From positions 1 to 24,558 of the forward strand of contig JAFUWW010000089.1 in NCBI GenBank assembly GCA_017471085.1: DNA of 24,558 nucleotides, given 5' to 3'. Below, piece after piece: positions 17,390 through 24,558 of the stretch (positions within the stretch are counted from its first letter, which is position 1; each line of letters opens with the position of its first letter). The notes under the pieces are model-generated. The model was not told the origin of the DNA, ran no database searches, and saw nothing but the letters and a program-made list of their open reading frames with translations. Source of the DNA: Bacteroidales bacterium. Its GTDB lineage: Bacteria > Bacteroidota > Bacteroidia > Bacteroidales > UBA932. The position numbers and the translations under genes are program-made.

Positions 17390-18835
17390 TTACTTGCCGA
17401 AGCCGAAGTAGAAAGCCCTGCCGTTCTTGTCCACACCTTCGATGTATACGGCGCGGGAGGCCTTCTTCGCCTTCGCGATAACGTCTTCGGGTTTCGCGAC
17501 AAGTTCGTCGTTCACATAGACGATGATGTTGCCGGCCTTGGCGCCTGCTTCCGCCATCTTGCCTTCTCCAACGGAAACGATTTCCACACCGGAGCGGATT
17601 CCGAGCTGTTTCAGCGTTTCTGCGTCTGCGGGCTTGAGCCTTGCACCGTAGAAGACGACGGAGCCGTCCACATCCTTCTCACCGTTTTCGGTGGCCGCGG
17701 CATGGAAGGTAACCTCCACGGTCTTTTCCTTTCCGTCGCGGATGAACGTGATCTTTGCCTTGTCTCCAGGATGGTATTGGGCCACCTTTGCCTGCACGGA
17801 GGAAGCATCGGTAATCTTCTGACCGTCAATGGCGATAATCACATCGTTCTTGGCAAGGCCGGCCTCTTCGGCGGCACTTCCCTTCGAAACCTCGTTAATA
17901 TATACGCCGGAGACGGAAGAAAGTTTCATTTCGTCGGCAAACTTTTTATCCACTGTGCCCATGGAGATTCCGAGCACGGCGCGCTTTACGGAGCCGTAGT
18001 CGATCAGGTCTTCCACCACCCGCTTTACGATGTTTACGGGGACGGCGAAAGAATAGCCGGTATAGGAGCCGGTCTGGGAGACGATGGCGGTATTGATGCC
18101 CACCAGTTCACCCTTCTTGTTCACGAGGGCGCCGCCGGAGTTGCCGGGATTCACGGCCGCATCGGTCTGGATGAACGATTCAATCTTGAATTCCCCGTTG
18201 TATTCCGGCATGGAACGGCCCTTGGCGCTGACGATACCGGCGGTGATGGTGCTTCGGAGCTGGGCGCCCAGCGGAGAACCGATGGCCAGCACCCATTCGC
18301 CCAGGCGAAGCTGGTCGCTGTCTCCCATGGGGATGGTAGGCAGGCCGTTGGCTTCGATCTTGATGATGGCCACGTCCGTGGCAGGGTCGGTGCCGATCAC
18401 GGTTGCATCGTACTGCTCGTTGTTGTTCAGGGTGACGGTAATCTTGGTAGCGTCCTGGACCACATGGTTGTTGGTCACGATGAAGCCGTCCTGACGGATG
18501 ATGACACCGGAACCGCTGCCCTTCTGCTCACGGGAGCGGGGCTGGTCGTACTCGTCACCGAAGAAGAAACGGAAGAACGGGTCGATGGTCTGATACTGCT
18601 GGCGGCTCTGGACCGTCACTTCTACATAAACAACGGCCTCCACGGCGCTCTCTGCAGCATAAGTGAAGTCCGGATAGTCACTGTCTGCCAAATTGACAGT
18701 CCTGTATTCTACGGCATTGCCCGCCGCATCGCGGACAAAGGTCTGCTCCTTGGGTTCGGAAGCCCGAACCACTGCATAGGCAGTAAGTCCACCTGCCAGG
18801 ATGGACAGCAAAACAGTCAAAAAACCTCTTTTCAT
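17390..18835 (-). CDS. degP: periplasmic serine protease/chaperone DegP (HtrA)
   Basis: This 481-residue Do-family protease handles misfolded envelope proteins. An N-terminal hydrophobic signal or anchor (MKRGFLTVLLSILAGGLTAYAVV) lacks an obvious cleavage site. The trypsin-like domain has the full triad: His124 (TNNHVV), Asp154 (DPATDVAII) and Ser233 (NPGNSGGAL). Two PDZ domains follow, at about 275-365 (AVLGISMG to VEVTF) and about 385-481, the second shorter. I prefer ATG 18835. An in-frame ATG at 18877 would add 14 residues (MKNKVCGKYKRVLY) before the signal. A weak -7-like TAAGTTTTG on the minus strand (about 18883-18875) is the only promoter hint. The gene ends in a strong terminator. 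Confidence 0.94.
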   Translation of the reverse strand: MKRGFLTVLLSILAGGLTAYAVVRASEPKEQTFVRDAAGNAVEYRTVNLADSDYPDFTYAAESAVEAVVYVEVTVQSRQQYQTIDPFFRFFFGDEYDQPRSREQKGSGSGVIIRQDGFIVTNNHVVQDATKITVTLNNNEQYDATVIGTDPATDVAIIKIEANGLPTIPMGDSDQLRLGEWVLAIGSPLGAQLRSTITAGIVSAKGRSMPEYNGEFKIESFIQTDAAVNPGNSGGALVNKKGELVGINTAIVSQTGSYTGYSFAVPVNIVKRVVEDLIDYGSVKRAVLGISMGTVDKKFADEMKLSSVSGVYINEVSKGSAAEEAGLAKNDVIIAIDGQKITDASSVQAKVAQYHPGDKAKITFIRDGKEKTVEVTFHAAATENGEKDVDGSVVFYGARLKPADAETLKQLGIRSGVEIVSVGEGKMAEAGAKAGNIIVYVNDELVAKPEDVIAKAKKASRAVYIEGVDKNGRAFYFGFGK

Positions 18836-18936
18836 ATATAATACACGTTTATATTTTCCGCAGACCTTGTTTTTCAAAACTTATGCCATTTCGCTCGCGA
18901 CTGGCAGGATGCCTTCCCCACTATCCCGCAAAAAGA

Positions 18937-18967
18937 TTTGCATTTATAATAATTATTAATAACTTTG
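18937..18967 (+). promoter_or_regulatory. his operon promoter
   Basis: TTTG (18937-18940), 19 bases, TAACTTTG (18960-18967): a perfect match to the Bacteroidota housekeeping consensus and the best in the window. A start about 6 bases downstream (near 18973) would put the first leader ATG (18975) at or very near the 5' end. The AT-rich spacer contains a 12-base palindrome. Confidence 0.8.
18947..18958. repeat. 12-base palindrome TAATAATTATTA in the his promoter spacer
   Basis: A perfect palindrome between the -33 and -7 elements. Its core AATAATTATT is identical to the core of the palindrome at 3237-3252, which also lies just before a -7 element. Operator or AT-rich coincidence. Confidence 0.35.
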
Positions 18968-18974
18968 CAACCAG

Positions 18975-19028
18975 ATGAAACAAATGAGCGCACATCACCA
19001 TCATCACCGATTGATGTCCAACCGGTAG
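18975..19028 (+). CDS. hisL: his operon leader peptide
   Basis: A 17-codon ORF encodes MKQMSAHHHHHRLMSNR and stops at TAG 19026-19028. It has five consecutive His codons (18993-19007). An in-frame ATG at 18984 could also start a 14-residue form. It lies between a perfect promoter and a strong intrinsic terminator ahead of hisG, as in classical his leaders. Ribosomes short of charged tRNA-His would stall on the His run, leaving the downstream segment 19022-19030 free to form the antiterminator. The peptide itself need have no function. Confidence 0.88.
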   Translation: MKQMSAHHHHHRLMSNR

Positions 19029-19066
19029 GTGATTCGTGTGCCATCAGGTACATAGAGGCTTGCCGG
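19022..19066 (+). promoter_or_regulatory. predicted his antiterminator
   Basis: CCGGTAGGT (19022-19030) can pair with the left arm of the terminator (19058-19066) in nine contiguous pairs, six Watson-Crick and three G-U. It excludes the terminator. A competing upstream hairpin pairs the end of the His-codon region (CCGATTG, 19007-19013) with CAACCGG (19019-19025), with one mismatch. The leader stop codon lies in the middle segment, so a ribosome that finishes the leader masks it and termination follows. Pairings were traced by hand, without energies. Confidence 0.6.
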
Positions 19067-19088
19067 AGGGTTCCGGCAGGCTTTTTTT
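19056..19088 (+). terminator. his attenuator (intrinsic terminator)
   Basis: A stem of about 12 pairs (19056-19067 with 19072-19083, with two G-U pairs) closes a four-base loop and runs into seven T residues (19082-19088). It lies after the His-rich leader ORF and 37 bases before hisG, the position expected for an attenuator. Confidence 0.88.
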
Positions 19089-19124
19089 GTATTACAGGAT
19101 GAAAGTTTTAAAGGTATATAGAAC

Positions 19125-19976
19125 ATGTTGAGACTGGCTATTCAATCCAAAGGGCGACTGAGCGAAGAGAGTACCGCCCTGCTGCGGGAAATCGGCATCG
19201 ATCTGGACGATTCCCACAGGAAATTCCTGCTCCAGGCCCCCAATTTCCCGCTGGAGCTGCTTTACATGCGGGACGATGACATTCCGCAGGTGGTCTCCGA
19301 CGGGACAGCCGCCCTCGGCATCGTGGGGCTGAACGAAGTGGTGGAACGGGGCCTTCCCGTCCAGCAGGTGAAAAAACTGGGATTCGGCACCTGCCGCCTC
19401 TCCCTGGCCGTTCCCAAGAATGCCGGCTACGACGGTATCGAGTGGCTCCGGGGCAAAAGGATCGCCACCTCCTATCCCCGCATCCTGGGCGACTGGCTTC
19501 GCGAAAAAGGCATTGACGCCAAGGTGCAGGTCATTACCGGATCGGTGGAAGTGGCCCCTGCGGCCGACATTGCCGACGCCATCTTCGACATCGTCTCCTC
19601 CGGCGGCACGCTGGTAGCCAACGGCCTGCAGGAAGTGGAAAAGGTGTTCTGGTCGGAAGCCGTCCTCATCTCCAACGGGCAGCTGTCGGCCGACGGGCAG
19701 GCCATCCTGGACGAAATGCTCTTCAGGATCGATTCCGCCATGGTGAGCCGCCGCAAGAAGTATCTCCTGATGAACATCCCCAAAGATTCCGTGGACGAAG
19801 CCATCCGGATTATCCCGGCCATGCGGAGCCCCACTATCATGCCGCTGGCCGCCGAAGGCTGGTGCTCCATGCACTCAGTAGTGGAAGAGGCCGACCTTTG
19901 GGAGAAAATCAAACTCCTCAAGGCCATCGGTGCAGAAGGCATCCTGGTACTCAACATCGACAAAATCATCCCCTGA
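19125..19976 (+). CDS. hisG: ATP phosphoribosyltransferase (long form)
   Basis: This 283-residue enzyme condenses ATP with PRPP in the first, committed step of histidine synthesis. It is the long HisG form: a periplasmic-binding-protein-like catalytic domain (about 1-210) and a C-terminal ACT-like regulatory domain (about 215-283, RRKKYLLMNIP to ILVLNIDKIIP) that mediates histidine feedback. Visible family stretches are LRLAIQSKGRLSEE at the start and the PRPP-site region DIADAIFDIVSSGGTL. So histidine likely controls the pathway twice, by attenuation and by allostery. No HisZ is needed for this form. It opens the operon, with one base to hisD. Confidence 0.97.
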   Translation: MLRLAIQSKGRLSEESTALLREIGIDLDDSHRKFLLQAPNFPLELLYMRDDDIPQVVSDGTAALGIVGLNEVVERGLPVQQVKKLGFGTCRLSLAVPKNAGYDGIEWLRGKRIATSYPRILGDWLREKGIDAKVQVITGSVEVAPAADIADAIFDIVSSGGTLVANGLQEVEKVFWSEAVLISNGQLSADGQAILDEMLFRIDSAMVSRRKKYLLMNIPKDSVDEAIRIIPAMRSPTIMPLAAEGWCSMHSVVEEADLWEKIKLLKAIGAEGILVLNIDKIIP

Positions 19977-19977
19977 T

Positions 19978-21255
19978 ATGATTCCGATTGAACTGAACCC
20001 TCCGAAGGAGCGCTGGAGCGCCCTTTGCAGGAGGCCATCCGACAGAAACCCCGAAGTCAGCGCCAGGGTGGAAGCCATCCTGGAAAGGGTCAGGAGCAAG
20101 GGCGACGAAGCCCTCAGAGAACTCTCCCTGGAGATTGACGGATGGGCCCTGGAAAGCATTGAAGTGCCCCAGGAGGCCATCCTGGAAGCCTGCAAGGCCG
20201 TTTCCCCTGCCGTAAAAGAAGCTGTGGCGCGGGCTGCCGCCAACATCCGGGCCTTCCACGAAGCCCAGCGTCCCGTGGAGATTTCCCTGGAAACCGCGCC
20301 GGGCGTACGGTGCATCCAGCGGCCGGTTCCCATCGGCCGGGTAGGGCTGTACATCCCCGGCGGCAGCGCTCCCCTCTTTTCCACGGTGCTCATGCTGGCC
20401 ATCCCCGCCGCCATCGCCACCTGCCCGGAAGTAATCCTCTGCACCCCTGCCGGCAAAGACGGGAAAATCAGCCCCGAAGTGCTTTTCACGGCCGATTTCT
20501 GCGGAATCCACCGCATCTTCTGCCTGGGCGGGGCACAGGCCATAGCCGCCATGGCCTATGGCACGGAAAGCGTTCCCCGGGCCGATAAAATCTTTGGCCC
20601 CGGCAACCAGTATGTGACCACTGCCAAACAACTGCTCTCCGCCGGGACAGTGGCCATCGACATGCCCGCCGGCCCCTCCGAAGTGATGGTCATCGCCGAC
20701 GGCAGCACGCCGCCCGCTTTCGCCGCAGCGGACCTCCTTTCCCAGGCCGAGCACGGTCCGGACAGCCAGGTGATGCTGGTGTGCGACAGCGCCGCCACAG
20801 CCGGCGCCATCCTGGATGAAGTGGAGCGCCAGCGTGCCCTCCTTCCCCGCTCCGCCATCGCCCTGAAAGCGTTGGAAAAGAGCCGGGCGCTGGTTTTCGA
20901 GGCTCTGGAAGACAGGATCGCCTTTGCCAACGCCTATGCTCCGGAGCACCTGATCATTGCCACGGGAGACCCCTGGCCCATGGCCGGCCGGATCACCGCC
21001 GCAGGGAGTGTCTTCGTGGGCCCCTACACCCCCGAAAGCGCCGGCGACTACGCCTCCGGGACCAACCACACCCTTCCCACATCGGGCTGGGCTCGCTCTT
21101 TCAGCGGCGTGAACCTGGACAGTTTCTACAGGAAAATGACTCTGCAGGAGATTTCCCGCGAAGGGCTGCAGGGCCTTTCCGGGACCATTGTTGCCATGGC
21201 CGAAGCGGAGGGGCTGGATGCCCACGCCAATGCCGTAAAAGTGAGGATTTTATGA
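19978..21255 (+). CDS. hisD: histidinol dehydrogenase
   Basis: This 425-residue zinc enzyme oxidises histidinol to histidine in two NAD-dependent steps, the last of the pathway. Clear marks are GLYIPGGSAPLFSTVLMLA, GPGNQYVTTAKQLL and AGPSEVMVIAD. The zinc ligands are in SQAEHGPDSQ (Gln, His), SAGDYASGTNH (Asp) and the C-terminal LDAHANAV (His). The catalytic Glu-His pair is in YAPEHLI. I start at ATG 19978, one base after the hisG stop. The in-frame ATG at 19930 lies within hisG and would add 16 unrelated residues. The TGA overlaps the hisC ATG by four bases. Confidence 0.97.
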   Translation: MIPIELNPPKERWSALCRRPSDRNPEVSARVEAILERVRSKGDEALRELSLEIDGWALESIEVPQEAILEACKAVSPAVKEAVARAAANIRAFHEAQRPVEISLETAPGVRCIQRPVPIGRVGLYIPGGSAPLFSTVLMLAIPAAIATCPEVILCTPAGKDGKISPEVLFTADFCGIHRIFCLGGAQAIAAMAYGTESVPRADKIFGPGNQYVTTAKQLLSAGTVAIDMPAGPSEVMVIADGSTPPAFAAADLLSQAEHGPDSQVMLVCDSAATAGAILDEVERQRALLPRSAIALKALEKSRALVFEALEDRIAFANAYAPEHLIIATGDPWPMAGRITAAGSVFVGPYTPESAGDYASGTNHTLPTSGWARSFSGVNLDSFYRKMTLQEISREGLQGLSGTIVAMAEAEGLDAHANAVKVRIL

Positions 21256-22295
21256 ACAGCATCGAAAAACTGGTGCGGCCCAATGTCCGCGCCCTCTGTC
21301 CCTATTCCACGGCCCGGGACGAATATCAGGGTACGCCCGGCATCTTCCTGGATGCCAACGAGAGCCCCTATCCCACCGGCTTCAACCGGTATCCGGATCC
21401 CCGCCAGAAGGCGCTGAAAGCCCGGGTCTCCGCCCTCAAAGGCCTTCCGGCGGAGAACATCTTCCTCGGAAACGGCAGCGACGAAGCCATCGACCTGATG
21501 TTCAGGATCTTCTGCACGCCCGGACAAGACAATGCCGTGGTCATCGCCCCAAGCTATGGAATGTATGCCGTCGCAGCCGGCATCAACGACGTCTCCGTCC
21601 GGGAAGTGCCGCTTGGACAGGATTTTGCCCTTCCCTATGAGGCCCTGCTGCAGGCGGCCGACGCCCATACCAAGCTCCTTTTCCTGTGCAGTCCCAACAA
21701 CCCCTCCGGCAACGCCTTCGACCCGCTCCGGCTGGAAGCCCTGATCAAGGCTTTCCCCGGCATCGTGGTACTGGACGAGGCCTATGCCGATTTCAGTGCC
21801 AAAGGCAGCCTCCGCGCCAAAGTGCCGGAGTATCCCAACCTGGTGGTGCTGCAGACCTTCTCGAAGGCATACGGCATGGCCGGGCTGAGGCTGGGCATGG
21901 CCTTCGCATCGGCCTACATCATCTCGCTCATGTCCATGGTGAAATACCCCTACAACATCAGCCAGGCCACGCAGGACGCCGCGTTCAAGGCACTGGAAAC
22001 GCCTGTGGATGAGGCGGTCAGGGAAATCGTTTCCCAGCGGGAACGCCTTTCTGCCGCCCTTCCGTCCTATCCCTTCGTCCGAAAAGTCTACCCCAGCGAC
22101 GCCAACTTCCTGCTGGTGCAGGTGGCCGATGCCGACGGGCTGTACCAGTACCTCCTGGACAGAGGCATCATCGTCCGCAACCGCAGCCGGGTGCGGAACT
22201 GCGGGGGCTGCCTCCGCATCACCGTGGGAACTCCCGAAGAAAATGACAAACTGTTAGCCATCCTTGCCGATTATGAAAAAAGCCATCTTCGTTGA
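21252..22295 (+). CDS. hisC: histidinol-phosphate aminotransferase
   Basis: This 347-residue fold-type I PLP enzyme transfers an amino group from glutamate to imidazole-acetol phosphate. Visible motifs are SPNNPSGN (substrate/PLP contact), LDEAYADF (PLP-ring Asp), the Schiff-base Lys205 in [14 protein letters not shown], and a C-terminal Arg region ([19 protein letters not shown]). Length is standard. It starts by ATGA overlap with hisD and overlaps hisB by 23 bases, so translation is coupled on both sides. Confidence 0.96.
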   Translation: MNSIEKLVRPNVRALCPYSTARDEYQGTPGIFLDANESPYPTGFNRYPDPRQKALKARVSALKGLPAENIFLGNGSDEAIDLMFRIFCTPGQDNAVVIAPSYGMYAVAAGINDVSVREVPLGQDFALPYEALLQAADAHTKLLFLCSPNNPSGNAFDPLRLEALIKAFPGIVVLDEAYADFSAKGSLRAKVPEYPNLVVLQTFSKAYGMAGLRLGMAFASAYIISLMSMVKYPYNISQATQDAAFKALETPVDEAVREIVSQRERLSAALPSYPFVRKVYPSDANFLLVQVADADGLYQYLLDRGIIVRNRSRVRNCGGCLRITVGTPEENDKLLAILADYEKSHLR

Positions 22296-23331
22296 CCGTG
22301 ACGGAACGCTCCTGAAGGAGCCCTCCGACGAACAGATCGACTCCCTGGAGAAAGTGGAGTTCGTGCCCGGGGCCATTTCTGCCCTGAAATCCCTCGCCGG
22401 GCTGGGATTCGAGCTGGTAATGGCTTCCAACCAGGACGGGCTGGGCACGCCCGCCTTTCCGGAAGAAACCTTCCTGCCCGCACAGAATCTGCTGCTGAAA
22501 ACCCTGGAGGGAGAAGGTGTCCGGTTCGACGACATCCTGATAGACAGGAGTTTCCCGGAAGAAAACTCTCCCTGCCGCAAGCCCCGGACGGGGATGTTCG
22601 GAAAGTATCTGGACGGAAGTTACGACCTGGCTGCATCATGGGTTGTCGGCGACCGGGAGACGGATCTGCAGCTCGCCGCCAATCTGGGTGCCCGAGGCCG
22701 GCTGGTGGGTCCGCAATCCTGGGAAGAGATAGCCCGGGAAATCCGGAGCACCGAAAGGACGGCCGTCGTGGCCAGGAAAACCGCTGAAACCGATATCTAT
22801 GTGCGCGTCAACCTGGACGGAGAAGGGCCCTCCGGCGTGGATACAGGCCTCAAATTCTTCGACCACATGCTCACCCAGCTCATCCATCACGGCGGCATCG
22901 GCCTGGAAATCAGGTGCAAAGGCGATCTGGAAGTGGATGAACACCACACCATCGAGGATGTGGGCATCGCATTGGGAGAGGCCCTCAGGAAGGCGCTGGG
23001 CGACAAGCGCGGCATCGAACGGTACGGTTTCGCCCTCCCGATGGACGAGAGCCGCGCCCTGGTGCTGCTGGACTTCGGCGGCCGGGCGGAACTGGTATGG
23101 GACGTGCAGTTCACCCGTGAATATGTGGGCGACGTGCCCACCGAAATGTTCCACCACTTCTTCAAATCCCTCTCCAACGCCATGCAGGCCAATCTGTACG
23201 TGCAAGCCCGGGGCGAAAACAACCACCACCTGGCCGAGGGCGTGTTCAAGGCCTTCTCCCGCTCGCTCAGGCAGGCCGTCCGGCGGAACGTGTTCAGTTA
23301 CGACTTACCCTCCAGCAAAGGACTCCTATGA
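22273..23331 (+). CDS. hisB: bifunctional histidinol-phosphatase / imidazoleglycerol-phosphate dehydratase
   Basis: This 352-residue fusion does steps six and eight of the pathway. Residues 1-155 form the HAD-type phosphatase, with nucleophile Asp8 and Asp10 in FVDRDGT and a metal-site segment GDRETD (126-131). Residues about 163-352 form the dehydratase, with the metal-binding pairs His224-His225 (DEHHTIED) and His318-His319 (NNHHLAEG). In E. coli HisB-N a small zinc loop of three Cys and one His precedes the RKP motif. Here only Cys101 remains ([10 protein letters not shown]), so the zinc loop is probably absent. I start at ATG 22273 ([12 protein letters not shown]), not the in-frame TTG at 22264. 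Four-base overlap with hisH. Confidence 0.96.
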   Translation: MKKAIFVDRDGTLLKEPSDEQIDSLEKVEFVPGAISALKSLAGLGFELVMASNQDGLGTPAFPEETFLPAQNLLLKTLEGEGVRFDDILIDRSFPEENSPCRKPRTGMFGKYLDGSYDLAASWVVGDRETDLQLAANLGARGRLVGPQSWEEIAREIRSTERTAVVARKTAETDIYVRVNLDGEGPSGVDTGLKFFDHMLTQLIHHGGIGLEIRCKGDLEVDEHHTIEDVGIALGEALRKALGDKRGIERYGFALPMDESRALVLLDFGGRAELVWDVQFTREYVGDVPTEMFHHFFKSLSNAMQANLYVQARGENNHHLAEGVFKAFSRSLRQAVRRNVFSYDLPSSKGLL

Positions 23332-23915
23332 TTGCCATCATCGACTATGAAGCCGGGAATATCTGCTCGGTACGCAACGCCCTGGACCGGTTGGGGGCGG
23401 AATATGTGCTCACGGCCGATCCTGCCGTGATCGAGGCGGCCGGCAAAGTGATACTCCCCGGTGTGGGAAACGCCGCCAGCGCCATGGCCAGCCTCCGGGA
23501 ACGCGGACTCTGCGACGTGGTGCGCAGTCTCCGCCAGCCGGTGCTGGGCATCTGCGTGGGCATGCAGCTGATGTGCCGGAGTTCGGAAGAAGGGCCGGTG
23601 GATGGGCTGGGCATCTTCGACGCCCGCGTCAGGCGTTTTCCCGACATGCCGGAGGCCAAGGTGCCGCACATGGGCTGGAACTGCATCGGCAACCTGGAGA
23701 GCAGGCTGTTCAAGGATCTGCAGGGCGGGACCTATGTGTATTTCGTCCATTCCTACTATGCCGGACTGTGTCCGGACACCATTGCCACCTGCCGGCACGG
23801 GGAGGCCCTTTTCAGCGCCGCCCTCCGGTGGGAAAACTTCTACGGTACGCAGTTCCATCCGGAGAAAAGCGGCTCTGCAGGGGCCTCCATCCTCCAAAAC
23901 TTCCTGGCGCTATGA
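23328..23915 (+). CDS. hisH: imidazole glycerol phosphate synthase, glutaminase subunit
   Basis: This 195-residue class I glutamine amidotransferase makes ammonia from glutamine and passes it to HisF. The triad is visible as Cys76 (GICVGMQLM), His177 and Glu179 (FHPEKSG). The oxyanion-strand motif is [10 protein letters not shown] and a conserved PHMGWN follows. HisF is not in the window and presumably lies downstream. It starts by ATGA overlap with hisB and ends by ATGA overlap with hisA. Confidence 0.97.
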   Translation: MIAIIDYEAGNICSVRNALDRLGAEYVLTADPAVIEAAGKVILPGVGNAASAMASLRERGLCDVVRSLRQPVLGICVGMQLMCRSSEEGPVDGLGIFDARVRRFPDMPEAKVPHMGWNCIGNLESRLFKDLQGGTYVYFVHSYYAGLCPDTIATCRHGEALFSAALRWENFYGTQFHPEKSGSAGASILQNFLAL

Positions 23916-24558
23916 TAGAGATCGTCCCAGCCATCGACCTGATGGAAGGCCGGTGCGTACGCCTCACCCGGGGCGATTACGGAAAGAAAAAGGTTTATGA
24001 CGGCTCCCCGGCCGATGTCGCCAGGAGTTATGCCGATTGCGGCGTAACGCGCATCCACCTGGTGGACCTGGACGGTGCCAAAGCCGGCGGCCCCTGCAAC
24101 CTGCCGGTGCTGGAAAAGATTGCGCAGGCCGTTCCATGCGAACTGGAATGGGGCGGCGGAATCAGCAGCACGGAGGCCCTGGAGGGCGTTTTTTCGGCCG
24201 GAGCCACCCATGCGATCGCCGGCAGCATCGCGGCACTGAAACCGGAACTGTTCGAGACCTGGCTGGCGCGATTCGGAGCCAGCATGATCCTGGGGGCCGA
24301 TGTCCGTGGGGGGAAAATCGCGGTGAAAGGCTGGACGGAGCAGGCGGCGGTTGAAATTGACACGCTGGTGAATCGCTTTCTCCCGCTTGGGCTGAAGGAG
24401 TGCATCGTGACGGATATTTCCCGGGATGGCATGCTCCAAGGCCCTGCAACCGCCCTGTACGTCCGCCTGCAGGAGGTTTTCCCGGAGGTGACCTTCACCG
24501 TATCCGGCGGAATCTCCTCTCTGGGAGACATCCTGGCGCTGGACGCCCTCGGGCTTCG
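23912..24558 (+). CDS. hisA: phosphoribosylformimino-AICAR-P isomerase (partial, cut by window end)
   Basis: The first 215 codons of a (beta/alpha)8 isomerase that opens the ribose ring of ProFAR in histidine synthesis. Active-site landmarks are the first catalytic Asp9 in VPAIDLMEGRCVRL, the phosphate-site glycines in EWGGGIS and FTVSGGISS, and the second Asp168 in VTDISRDGM. The frame stays open to the last base, and about 25-30 residues are expected beyond it. It starts by ATGA overlap with hisH. The operon should continue with hisF and hisI/E outside the window. Confidence 0.95.
   Translation, partial: MIEIVPAIDLMEGRCVRLTRGDYGKKKVYDGSPADVARSYADCGVTRIHLVDLDGAKAGGPCNLPVLEKIAQAVPCELEWGGGISSTEALEGVFSAGATHAIAGSIAALKPELFETWLARFGASMILGADVRGGKIAVKGWTEQAAVEIDTLVNRFLPLGLKECIVTDISRDGMLQGPATALYVRLQEVFPEVTFTVSGGISSLGDILALDALGL

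Noticed and set aside
17379..17399. Inverted repeat CGGCAA / TTGCCG around the htrA stop.
   Set aside because: Only six pairs with a nine-base loop and no T-run. The stronger hairpin just downstream explains termination.
18993..19007. CATCACCATCATCAC could be taken for a cloned His-tag.
   Set aside because: It sits in a natural leader ORF between a native promoter and an attenuator before hisG, with no vector sequence. Five His codons fit a his leader better.

Overview
The window is a gene-dense, GC-rich chromosomal stretch from a member of the Bacteroidota, most likely a Bacteroidales species. The evidence is: a short 286-residue primary sigma factor of the Bacteroides SigA type; repeated promoter elements matching the Bacteroidota consensus (TTG or TTTG, 19-21 bases, TAnnTTTG); almost no Shine-Dalgarno sequences; a fused HisB; and a family typical of the phylum (amidase carrying a golvesin/xanthan-lyase-type insert). 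It looks like core chromosome. I saw no mobile element, CRISPR array, tRNA or rRNA gene.

Layout. (1) 1-3244: a degenerate aspartokinase homologue (minus) diverges from recQ (plus) across an 83-base region. (2) 3279-4646: a MATE efflux pump, whose stop codon directly abuts the stop of the next convergent pair. (3) 7426-4647, minus: a secreted/periplasmic TPR protein followed, with an ATGA overlap, by a YycJ-like metallo-beta-lactamase-fold hydrolase. (4) 7624-8613: an exported M28-fold protein that seems to have lost catalytic residues. (5) 8668-14674, plus: a probable envelope operon of an unrecognised glycosyltransferase-like protein, an MsbA-type ABC exporter, a VanZ-family membrane protein and a large exported N-acetylmuramoyl-L-alanine amidase. 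(6) 18835-14680, minus: a DegP/HtrA protease, a terminator hairpin, then rpoD and argS joined by an ATGA overlap. (7) 18937-24558, plus: a histidine operon hisG-D-C-B-H-A, with hisA cut by the window edge.

The most striking regulatory structure is the his leader. A consensus promoter drives a 17-codon leader ORF with five consecutive His codons. It is followed by a strong terminator and by a competing antiterminator pairing that I could trace by hand. This is the architecture of classical ribosome-mediated attenuation, so his expression should rise when charged tRNA-His is scarce. Other points worth a second look are two apparent pseudoenzymes (aspartokinase and M28 peptidase), an AT-rich palindrome shared by the MATE and his promoters, a terminator 13 bases upstream of the rpoD start codon, and convergent genes whose stop codons overlap or touch. 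I found no wholly new multi-gene system.
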